15,428 nt of DNA. It comes from Cylindrotheca closterium (lineage: Eukaryota; Bacillariophyta; Bacillariophyceae; Bacillariales; Bacillariaceae). The stretch lies in contig CAKOGP040001865.1 in assembly GCA_933822405.4 (NCBI GenBank), positions 1 through 15,428 of the forward strand. The letters run 5' to 3'. The notes below the pieces were generated by a model that saw only the letters and a program-made list of their open reading frames with translations, did no database searches and was not told the DNA's origin. Below, piece after piece: positions 1 to 6,884 of this stretch. A program made the position numbers and the translations under genes. Position 1 is the first letter of the stretch. The number at the start of each line of letters is the position of its first letter.

Positions 1-2
1 AG

Positions 3-386
3 ATTCCGAGCCAGACGCCTTCGTCTACACCAACAGTTGCTCCTGTGGTCGGAATCACGCCATCTCCATCCGCAACACCGTCGACGTCAGAACCTACAGA
101 TCCACCGACAGACACACCAACAGACATACCAACAGCCGAACCAACAGACCCACCGACATTCGGACCAACCGTCTCATCGACATTCGGACCAACAGTCTCA
201 CCAACGGACATACCAACAGTCTCACCAACTGACGTACCAACTGACGTACCAACAGTCTCACCAACAGACATACCAACAGTCTCACCAACTGACATACCAA
301 CAGCCTCACCAACAGCCGGAGAAACATTCGGAGGAACATACTCAGGAACATATGGAGGCACCTTCACAGAGACATTTGGATTCTGA
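3..386 (+). CDS. C-terminal part of a Pro/Thr-rich repeat protein (5' end outside window)
   Basis: The frame is open from the window edge to TGA at 384-386, so this is the C-terminal ~127 residues of a longer protein. It is almost entirely P-T-x-x-P-T type sequence, with units such as TVSPTDIP and TVSPTDVP, followed by a Gly/Thr/aromatic tail (GETFGGTYSGTYGGTFTETF). Such Thr/Pro stretches are typical of O-glycosylated mucin-like linkers and of diatom cell-surface or frustule-associated proteins; that role is inference. There is no Cys, no membrane segment and no GPI-like hydrophobic end in the visible part. The other two frames over this region are open only because the repeat lacks stops. 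No domain upstream of the repeat is visible, so the function cannot be named. Confidence 0.65.
   Translation: MPSQTPSSTPTVAPVVGITPSPSATPSTSEPTDPPTDTPTDIPTAEPTDPPTFGPTVSSTFGPTVSPTDIPTVSPTDVPTDVPTVSPTDIPTVSPTDIPTASPTAGETFGGTYSGTYGGTFTETFGF
93..310 (+). repeat. Degenerate minisatellite encoding PT-rich repeats
   Basis: Imperfect tandem units of 12 and 24 bp, built from ACCAACAGAC and ACAGTCTCACCAAC blocks, encode the PTDI/PTVS units. The copy boundaries drift in multiples of three, so the reading frame is kept. Such arrays change length easily between alleles. Confidence 0.75.
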
Positions 387-1108
387 GAAGACACCGTTCT
401 GCTGATTTTCATGAAGTCTTTTGTCGGTCTCGTCGTCAATGTCAGCGCAACACTTGATACTTGATTTCAAGAAAGATTTCACAACTGACGCCAGCAGCTT
501 TGGCAATACTTTATATATATATATTTTTATATAATACAACAAGTGTATATACATAGTTCATTCTAACAAGCTTGGACAATTTAGGACGTCGCATATCTCC
601 CATCGTTTTTAGAGGATCTGTATATAGTGTAACAGCAGGCAGGCAGGCTCGTGGCTCTTTCTCAGGGTTACGGCAATTGTTATTCCCGACAGTCGGATAC
701 CCTCAGTGGTGTACGAGAATGTGCTTGAGGCGATTATGCGTCCCATGCTTGGCAAGTTCTGCCGCTGAAAGTTGTGTTGATCGTACCGCGGTAGTTCTTT
801 TTGTGCACAATAGCCAAGAGATCCGCAAGCAAGTGTTGTTGCTTCGATTCTGTCCAGATTGACCATAAGTCGACTCACTCCAGTCAGCCAAGACAGCCCA
901 ACATGATTTGGAGGGTGCCACAATGGTAGCACTGCTGCTATTCAACCAATCTGATTCGCTCTGAACAACTTGTGTTATAGTCTGAGCCACCCACCACATC
1001 ACATCGCATTGTTGTTTCCATCATTATATAACACATGTGACAAGAAGTATCGGAAGTTAGTGCCATGGTTGGAGAATCGGCATCCACACGGTTCAATATT
1101 ACTGCCTC
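387..1108. other. Intergenic region without a supportable gene
   Basis: I see no convincing coding sequence. Open frames of up to ~107 codons exist on both strands around 572-1002 but overlap one another and show no recognisable motif. An AT-rich (TA)n stretch lies at about 511-535, shortly after the PT-rich gene, and could belong to its 3' end. Confidence 0.5.
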
Positions 1109-1120
1109 CTATATATATGA
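1109..1120 (+). promoter_or_regulatory. Possible TATA box for the 431-aa gene
   Basis: CTATATATATGA lies 48-59 bp before the ATG at 1168, directly ahead of the 13-bp tandem repeat. Position and composition suit a core promoter, but AT-rich stretches are common here, so the call is weak. Confidence 0.3.
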
Positions 1121-1127
1121 TGACATG

Positions 1128-1166
1128 ATTCGATTGATTCATTCGATTGATTCATTCGATTAATTC
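1128..1166 (+). repeat. Three tandem 13-bp units directly before the start codon
   Basis: ATTCGATTGATTC occurs at 1128-1140 and 1141-1153, and ATTCGATTAATTC at 1154-1166, ending one base before the ATG at 1168. If transcription starts at a TATA box near 1109-1120, the array would form most of the 5' untranslated region. Confidence 0.85.
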
Positions 1167-1167
1167 G

Positions 1168-2463
1168 ATGTCAAAAACACGGCTCACATTTCACAAACTT
1201 TTCCAGTTTTCACTGTTGAGCATTATTATTATTATCAGGGAAATGCGTTCGAAGGAGACCTACTCCATTCCAAACTGCCAAGACAACGGCAGTCGACCAA
1301 GTAGCAAACATACTTCATCATCTTCCACAAAGCGTCAAGGAGAGCCAAAGTTACTCACATTGTACAATAACAAGAACAAGAAACAGGAGAAGAAGAATTA
1401 CAAGAATCATGAGAGCAACCACGTTTCATCCACATTGAATTTTCTACCAATGACACTAGACGATTCCAAGATTATTGCTACACCTGTTGCTCAGAAGCGT
1501 CGTAATGAAACCGGTTCTGGTGATAATGGTGATGACAACAGTGTTTGTCAACAACTCCCAACTCATGAAAATGAGGATGAACAAGAACAAGAACAAGAAC
1601 AAGAGCAAGACGATTCGCATAATTTTGTGACGCCCAGTCCAAGACCAAGGGTTCCTGGGTTCGCTTACTCTCGAGTCTGGTTGGACAAGCATCCACATCG
1701 CGATGAGATCGAAAGTCTCTTGGAGCTTTCCAGCACTAGCAAGAAGAACGGCGATAATAACACTTCCACTCCAAAAGCTATTTTCGAACAATCGCCCAAA
1801 AAGCCGCCAGGAGGGGGATCTAAGAATATTACGAGTAGTAGCAGTGGTGGTAGTGGCAGTAGTAGTAGTATGGGAAGAACAAGAACTGGAGTATCATCAC
1901 AGCTACAAGCTACCATGCAGGAACAAGAATCATCATTGATCAATTATTCTACACCCCTTTCCAAAGCCAAACTTCCATTTGCTCGTTCTGCTGCTTCTTC
2001 AAGCAGTTCTACTACTACTGCTGCTGCTGCTTCTCCAACAGCCGTTGAAACCACTGATTATGCCTCGGAACAAAGCCAGAATGAAATGATGATGCAAGAC
2101 GTCATGGATGACGGCGCATCCACCAAGACGACCAACAATGAGGATGGCACGCCCAATTCTCACTCGCACCGTACCACGACCATCATTCACCGCACCGACA
2201 ACTCCAATAGCAACAACCCCAAACAACATTACTTGCAAACCATTGCCACCTTGCAACAAATTCGCGACCAGCTTCAGCAAGAAACAGCCAAGGCAAAATT
2301 GGAATTGGCATGCGCCAAACAACAGTTGCAACATGCGCCAATGAATCTTTCTTCTTCTTCTTCTCCTCCTGGTGAGCAGCAGGAAAAGCAGCCAACTTTT
2401 GATTCACCAAACGACTTGGAAGAAGTAGATCGTGACGGTAGGGAACATCAGATGAAAGAGTAG
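1168..2463 (+). CDS. Hypothetical low-complexity protein with C-terminal coiled coil
   Basis: 431 residues from ATG 1168 to TAG 2461-2463; a second in-frame ATG at 1243 would remove 25 residues. I do not recognise the family. Most of the protein is low complexity: an EQ run encoded by a GAACAA repeat, Ser/Gly runs near residues 225-240, and Ser/Thr/Ala runs near 275-290. The most ordered stretch is around residues 155-190 (PRVPGFAYSRVWLDKHPHRD, then EIESLLEL), likely the functional core. Residues ~354-388 (LQTIATLQQIRDQLQQE and following) look like an amphipathic coiled coil. With the 1168 start, the first 25 residues include a hydrophobic LLSIIIII stretch followed by Arg-Glu, but the following sequence does not look secreted. 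Basic patches near residues 60-85 and 112 would suit a nuclear protein (inference). Length and continuity support a real gene. Confidence 0.7.
   Translation: MSKTRLTFHKLFQFSLLSIIIIIREMRSKETYSIPNCQDNGSRPSSKHTSSSSTKRQGEPKLLTLYNNKNKKQEKKNYKNHESNHVSSTLNFLPMTLDDSKIIATPVAQKRRNETGSGDNGDDNSVCQQLPTHENEDEQEQEQEQEQDDSHNFVTPSPRPRVPGFAYSRVWLDKHPHRDEIESLLELSSTSKKNGDNNTSTPKAIFEQSPKKPPGGGSKNITSSSSGGSGSSSSMGRTRTGVSSQLQATMQEQESSLINYSTPLSKAKLPFARSAASSSSSTTTAAAASPTAVETTDYASEQSQNEMMMQDVMDDGASTKTTNNEDGTPNSHSHRTTTIIHRTDNSNSNNPKQHYLQTIATLQQIRDQLQQETAKAKLELACAKQQLQHAPMNLSSSSSPPGEQQEKQPTFDSPNDLEEVDRDGREHQMKE
1579..1608 (+). repeat. GAACAA hexamer repeat inside the 431-aa gene
   Basis: Four perfect GAACAA units and one GAGCAA unit encode the Glu-Gln run of the hypothetical protein. 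The period is a multiple of three, so length changes keep the frame. Confidence 0.85.
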
Positions 2464-3233
2464 AACGCTCCAACATTATGTATACGAGTATCTATCCATC
2501 GATCGATGCAACCACAACCAGTAGAGTGTCGAGGATGAAATAGGTATACGCGAAGGAATAGAAGAATCAATCATCTCCTCCAGAGACGTTAGATCATTCC
2601 TCAATTGACAGCATTTGACATCCATACATACGTATGTACATTCATTCTTTCATTGCTATAGAACTACCGTACAGTATAGCAGCCCAATCTTGGCAATGAT
2701 AGACTTTTGACTTCGACTTTTGCTTCAATGATTGGAAATGATCAATCATCATCATTATCATCATCATCACTGCAAATGTATGTATGTCGTGATGAATGGT
2801 TGTTCCTATCGTTCTTTCAAATGGCAGATTGTCTCATACTATGCATTGTAATACAGTTTTGATGCTCAATACCGGTATATCATATCGGTAAGTATCTCTT
2901 CTCACCACCGTAGTCGTCCCGCTGCTGCCTGCATATTTGTGATATATAATACCGAGATGTCATACAGTGGGCGTATAGTGTACGTGTACCAGGTACAACG
3001 CACAGCGAGAGGATTCATTCCAAGCGTTGGCATATTGTTCAAGGAGCAAAGCTGGATTGGAGAAATAACTCGATGCAGTAGGTAGCTTCAATTGAGGTAT
3101 GCTGTGTAGTATGTTTTCAGTTTGGAAGGATTTGTGCAATCTCGTGTTGAACGCAACACGCAACATGCTGATCTACTGACTCACTCGCAGACCAAGCAAA
3201 CCGGAAACTTTATTGGTGCTTTTCAGAAGTGAT
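2464..3233. other. Intergenic region with short repeats only
   Basis: No gene is supported. It holds an ATC/ATT microsatellite near 2744-2768, one TACCGGTA palindrome at 2870-2877, one GTACAGTA at 2669-2676 and a GTAC-rich patch near 2980-2996. A 68-codon minus-strand frame at 2960-3166 has no coding character. Confidence 0.5.
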
Positions 3234-3276
3234 GATTGATTGATTCATTGATTGATTGATTCATTCATTGATTCAT
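3234..3276. repeat. GATT/ATTC tetranucleotide-type repeat
   Basis: Interrupted GATT and ATTC units. The same ATTGATTC word makes up the 13-bp array at 1128-1166 and appears in relaxed or complementary form near 6421-6450, 10661-10685 and 12538-12560. Confidence 0.7.
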
Positions 3277-3325
3277 GGTGGCGGTAGGTACCGTAGTGAC
3301 AGAGAGGAGGGAAAACTTACTGCGG

Positions 3326-3387
3326 TGCTGCTGCTGCTAATGCTAATGCTGCTGCTGCTAATGCTGCTGCTGCTAATGCTGCTGCTG
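3326..3387 (+). repeat. GCT triplet microsatellite with AAT interruptions
   Basis: GCT units interrupted by AAT at regular spots. In one frame it would encode Leu/Met runs, but the surrounding sequence gives no reason to treat it as coding. Confidence 0.85.
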
Positions 3388-3598
3388 AGGTCACCTTCAA
3401 TGACCGATGTGTGTTTCTGCTGTACCGGTATTCTAAAATGGCTCAGCTGCCGATCTTGCGTGTTTGTATGGAAAACTCGGCACCGGCACTTTTTTAACTG
3501 GCACCACCTACCACCGGTAGAGCGTAGGAAGCTCCCAAATTTTTCTCGAAGTTTTGTTCACAGTGCCACATTTGCGATTAGAACTGACAATCCTCCAC

Positions 3599-3777
3599 AG
3601 AAATACATAACAAACCAGAAGTCCGAACGGAAGCTTTTCCGGCTTGAAAGATCCGGAATTTTCAATTTAAGCGCCAGAAAGCTCTTCTGCGCAAGTTTGT
3701 TCGGACTTTTGAACACCAAGTGGGAACATAGTCGAAGTGGTTGACTAGGACTTTTTTTTTAATTATATATAAAAAAG
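3599..3777. repeat. Diverged direct repeat, copy A, with internal inverted arms
   Basis: It shares with copy B the words AGAAATACATA, CCGAACGG, TTTGTTCGGACTTTTG, AAGTGGGAACA and AATTATATATAA-like sequence in the same order. Within copy A, AAGTCCGAAC (3619-3628) and GTTCGGACTT (3699-3708) are perfect 10-bp inverted arms. No coding potential is apparent; it could be an old mobile-element fragment. Confidence 0.55.
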
Positions 3778-3853
3778 AAGAAAAAAATTCTGCATGTATT
3801 CTCTACTGTTATATAAAAAGTACTGAGCATCTATTTGGTGGAGGGACTTGCCA

Positions 3854-4049
3854 AGAAATACATATTATAAGTAACAAGAAGACCGAACGGGTAAAGATAC
3901 GGAATTACTCCTCTGCTCCAATTTGTTCGGACTTTTGCAACGAAGTGGGAACAAATGTCGAAGGACTAATGGACCGATATCGAATCGTTATTTAACAAAC
4001 GTTTACGGCAGTTGCACAAAAGTCTTTATCATTATATATAAGTGTTCCA
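3854..4049. repeat. Diverged direct repeat, copy B
   Basis: Second copy of the 3599-3777 repeat, offset by about 257-260 bp at its left side and about 226 bp at the TTTGTTCGGACTTTTG block, so it lacks ~34 bp internally. The left inverted arm has one change (AAGACCGAAC) while the right arm GTTCGGACTT (3925-3934) is kept. It ends in a similar ATTATATATAAG tail. Confidence 0.5.
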
Positions 4050-4447
4050 TGATGGGGATTATGACGAATCAGAAGTCCTTCTAGCCAATCATAAACACAC
4101 GCACAACCAGAAACTCTTGAACTTTCTCTCCCCAACTCGGCTCAGATTCTGAGAATAATAAATGATAAACTATCAAAAGGCGGCACTTTGGATAAAAGAG
4201 CATCACAAAGTCCACGTATGCTGGCATCAATGATTGACACCCCTCATCTAGCGTCATAAAACCTACTTCGATTTGCATTAGGATAGTCTCACAATTCCTG
4301 AAAGCTCCTATCCGTATCACCCACACATTTCAAGAATACCAAGTTCCCAAAACAGCGCAGCATTTGCCACTCTCCCATATATCCAGCATTCAATTCGGAA
4401 GAAGTTGATATCACAGCGCCCAGCAGCAGCAACATAACACGCACAGC

Positions 4448-4465
4448 TACTACTACTACTACTAC
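4448..4465 (+). repeat. TAC triplet repeat upstream of the 223-aa gene
   Basis: Six perfect TAC units, followed by interrupted TAC/GCT units up to about 4490, just before the ATG at 4509. It would fall in the 5' untranslated region or core promoter. Confidence 0.8.
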
Positions 4466-4508
4466 TTCTACGACTACTGCTACCAGAACTGCTTCCAACA
4501 ATCCAATC

Positions 4509-5180
4509 ATGCCACCTTACGCTTCTACTACTCGTCGGGGAATTCACGTTGTCCACGCCGACCATGATGTGCGCCGCATGTCCAGTGAATGTTGGGCACA
4601 ACCAATACTCAAGCAACCCCTGTATTTCATCGATGAACGCTTTGTCCGATTCCAAGACAATGTGATTGTCCATGAGTACCACCCTCAAGAACACCACCAG
4701 CAAGAACAAAGTCAAGAACAGACCAATACCACAAAGTGGTACTCGACCAAAGAACTTGTAAGGTTTCATCAAGAAGCCAACAAGGAAGGTCGTCACTCTC
4801 AAAGAAGATCTCGCCCACTCCCAAGAGGTTTGGAGCGTCATACCACTCAAGGATTGCAACGCTGCCTCAAGAATCGCCTCTGTGCCATGGCCCTCGTGTT
4901 GGCAACTCAATACACAGCCGCTCAACAGCAACAGGATCGACATTCATCCGAGATTATGATTGCCAAGGCATACCACGACATTACAAGACATTGTCAATTG
5001 GAAGCCACGGAGACGGGATTGCGAGATTATTTGGAAACCTTGGAGAACAGCAGAGAGGAGGAAGTCGACCTGCAATGTCAGTACTCTTCAGGAGCTTGTC
5101 TCAGCATGCCCCATTGGCTTTCGGCACTACTAAACAAGAGAGCCTTTCAGCACCAAGAAAAGCGCATGTTACTTCTATGA
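4509..5180 (+). CDS. Uncharacterised diatom-type protein, 223 aa
   Basis: Starts at ATG 4509 (context CCAATCATGCC) and ends at TGA 5178-5180, single exon. The N-terminal third has the stretch ERFVRFQDNVIVHEY, then a Gln/Glu-rich linker, then WYSTKELVRFHQEANKEGR and a basic segment leading to RPLPRGLERHTT. After it come a helical Arg-rich part with CLKNRLCAMALVLATQ, and near the C-terminus IMIAKAYHDITRHCQLEATE. This order (WYS-E-L, then R-GLE, then R-A-VL-Q, then IA-AY) is one I associate with an expanded family of short uncharacterised proteins in diatom genomes; that is memory, not a search. No signal peptide, membrane segment or catalytic motif is seen. The abundance of predicted helix and charge suggests a soluble cytosolic or nuclear protein. 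Function unknown. Confidence 0.75.
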   Translation: MPPYASTTRRGIHVVHADHDVRRMSSECWAQPILKQPLYFIDERFVRFQDNVIVHEYHPQEHHQQEQSQEQTNTTKWYSTKELVRFHQEANKEGRHSQRRSRPLPRGLERHTTQGLQRCLKNRLCAMALVLATQYTAAQQQQDRHSSEIMIAKAYHDITRHCQLEATETGLRDYLETLENSREEEVDLQCQYSSGACLSMPHWLSALLNKRAFQHQEKRMLLL

Positions 5181-5553
5181 GGACATATATAAGCTTATCT
5201 TGATGTTCTACTACTGCTGAGGGGAGGGGATTCAGCGCATTTTTGATACCACCAGTGCACTTTTACAATCATTTTGTTTTCCTTATTGCACTTTGGTATC
5301 CACCAACCAGGACCTACACTACGCATAGCTATACTCGCACATTGCTATTTTAACTTTAAAGAAAACTAATCCAAGCTCGAAGGCATGCATAAATTTGCTC
5401 CATGACAATGTGTTAGGTATCCATTCCATATGATCCGGCAATGCTGGCCTTGATTATAATAGAAGCTGATAAAGAAAACCGATAGGACCCTACGGAAGGT
5501 GTATCGCCAATGTTGAAGATGTCTGAGTGGTTGTGCGGTGTCTGGCTGCGATC
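5181..5553. other. Intergenic, nothing recognisable
   Basis: It lies between the 223-aa gene and the first 405-bp unit. A minus-strand frame at 5366-5671 runs into the repeat unit and has no coding character. A tRNA A-box-like word TGTCTGAGTGG occurs at 5520-5530, but no cloverleaf can be drawn around it. Confidence 0.45.
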
Positions 5554-5958
5554 GTCTAACGTAGACGGAAGAAAGCGGTCGAACCAATGGACTCAATAGT
5601 GACTCCATGAACGACGGTAGGGCGACCGTCATCTCAGTATTGCACCAGCAACCTAAGTCCGATCTACACATATCGAACTTGTGTGCAAGTATACTGACAG
5701 AAAGATAGAGTTATTTCTTTCTTTCCCATCCCACCACACCCTGTTGGGCCTTGACACGATTGTTTCGTGTCAAGGCCTGGCAGACAAGCAAGTCTCAGAT
5801 TTCACGTCTTACGGGAAATCTGAGACTGGTCCTTTGAGTCGCACGCTTCGCGCGCAACTCAAAAGGACCAGCTTCACACCACAACCCACCAGAGTCACTC
5901 CAAGAAAACACCAAGCAGAAGAACCCGAAAAGAAGGCGCCAGTTGGCTATCTTCGATA
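5554..5958. repeat. 405-bp hairpin-rich tandem unit, copy 1
   Basis: First of two head-to-tail copies. By eye the copies match at 403 of 405 positions, differing only at an AA/TG dinucleotide (5916-5917 here). Stem-loops read directly: 5554-5566 (GTCTA/TAGAC, 3-nt loop), 5587-5608 (9 bp, one mismatch), 5613-5630 (GACGGT/ACCGTC), 5677-5690 (ACTTG/CAAGT), 5747-5777 (13 bp, 5-nt loop), 5791-5827 (13 bp), 5826-5871 (14 bp, one bulged A), 5947-5959 (CTATC/GATAG, TTC loop). Open frames of ~92 codons exist on both strands, but they start at non-ATG codons or overlap the hairpins and resemble nothing I know. It could be a satellite-like unit, a foldback or MITE-type element, or a template for structured RNA. 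Confidence 0.9.
5747..5871. other. Cluster of three long perfect or near-perfect hairpins, copy 1
   Basis: Hairpin 1: GGCCTTGACACGA (5747-5759) pairs with TCGTGTCAAGGCC (5765-5777). Hairpin 2: AGTCTCAGATTTC (5791-5803) pairs with GAAATCTGAGACT (5815-5827), and its loop contains a further CGT/ACG pair. Hairpin 3: CTGGTCCTTTGAGT (5826-5839) pairs with 5857-5871 with one extra A; the loop is GC-rich. Hairpins 2 and 3 share two bases. The equivalents in copy 2 lie at 6152-6276. Confidence 0.9.
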
Positions 5959-6363
5959 GTCTAACGTAGACGGAAGAAAGCGGTCGAACCAATGGACTCA
6001 ATAGTGACTCCATGAACGACGGTAGGGCGACCGTCATCTCAGTATTGCACCAGCAACCTAAGTCCGATCTACACATATCGAACTTGTGTGCAAGTATACT
6101 GACAGAAAGATAGAGTTATTTCTTTCTTTCCCATCCCACCACACCCTGTTGGGCCTTGACACGATTGTTTCGTGTCAAGGCCTGGCAGACAAGCAAGTCT
6201 CAGATTTCACGTCTTACGGGAAATCTGAGACTGGTCCTTTGAGTCGCACGCTTCGCGCGCAACTCAAAAGGACCAGCTTCACACCACAACCCACCAGAGT
6301 CACTCCAAGAATGCACCAAGCAGAAGAACCCGAAAAGAAGGCGCCAGTTGGCTATCTTCGATA
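5959..6363. repeat. 405-bp hairpin-rich tandem unit, copy 2
   Basis: Exact continuation of copy 1 with no spacer; each hairpin is found again 405 bp downstream. The AA/TG difference is at 6321-6322. The word CGATAGTCT that marks the copy 1/copy 2 junction (5954-5962) recurs at the far end (6359-6367), and CGATCGTCT stands at the near end (5549-5557). Confidence 0.9.
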
Positions 6364-6884
6364 GTCTTCGCGTTCCCCAAAAAGTTCTTGAAGAGATTTT
6401 TTCCAAAAGCTGCTTTCGGAAATCAATGAATCAATGAAGATTCAATTCATCACTTGCACCCACAGTACTCTTCCCAATCCTTTTTATGTTTATGTTCTTC
6501 ATGAATTACTACGGAAGTCATAGATGACGCAGTGCCATCACATTTGACCAAGCTATGTCCAAACAAATTGAAGTGGAAGGGGGATATGACATATGACCAT
6601 GACCAGATTGCCCGATAATAAAATATATGGGAGCTGCATACAGTTTTGATTGCACTCGATCAATCACAAAAGACTGAAATTTCGGAATTGTGCCTCTCCT
6701 ACTGTATAGTCCTATTTTGCAGACTTCTACTGTACGACCGTCGGCCAACCACATCATGTCACCGATCAGCAGTGTTCTGCCTGACCAATGTTCAAGTTGC
6801 GTTGCGAGACCTGTGTCTGTTTGGCTCATCCTGTCGCGAATCGATATGCGTGGGACAATCCGAGATTGTGATTCTCACTGGTGC
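6364..6884. other. Intergenic, no gene supported
   Basis: It contains an AATCAATG-type low-complexity patch near 6421-6450 and one TACTGTAC at 6728-6735. Open frames on both strands overlap and show no motifs. The promoter of the following spliced gene should lie here, but no clear core element stands out. Confidence 0.45.

Larger units (their letters stand above)
3275..4508. other. Long intergenic stretch with microsatellites and a diverged repeat pair
   Basis: No gene is supported. Contents: a GCT/AAT triplet repeat at 3326-3387, the two diverged direct repeats at 3599-3777 and 3854-4049, and a TAC triplet repeat at 4448-4465. Open frames at 3256-3744 (plus) and 4317-4943 (minus) owe their length to the triplet repeats or to the opposite strand of the 223-aa gene. 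From 4081 to 4440 I see nothing recognisable. Confidence 0.5.

Noticed and set aside
37..405. His/Gln-rich and Leu/Val-rich frames over the PT repeat
   Set aside because: These are alternative frames of the same minisatellite; only the PT-rich frame is compositionally like known proteins.
3256..3744. 162-codon plus-strand frame as a gene
   Set aside because: Its length comes from a GCT/AAT microsatellite translated as Leu/Met, and it then runs into the non-coding repeat copy A.
4317..4943. 208-codon minus-strand frame as a gene
   Set aside because: It mirrors the 223-aa gene and the TAC triplet repeat on the other strand and has no recognisable features.
5520..5585. tRNA-like or Pol III promoter (A-box-like TGTCTGAGTGG at 5520-5530 and B-box-like GCGGTCGAACC at 5575-5585)
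   Set aside because: The B-box-like word lacks one T of the consensus, no D-stem, anticodon stem or acceptor stem can be paired, and copy 2 of the repeat has no A-box upstream.
5554..6363. Hammerhead-type self-cleaving ribozyme in the 405-bp unit
   Set aside because: I found no CTGATGA core followed by GAAA on either strand. Other ribozyme classes were not excluded and need a structure search.
5554..6363. CRISPR array
   Set aside because: There are only two long abutting copies without spacers, in a eukaryotic context.
5681..6364. Repeated open frames of ~92 codons on both strands of the 405-bp units as genes
   Set aside because: The plus frames start at TTG, they run straight through long inverted repeats, both strands are equally open and no motif is seen.
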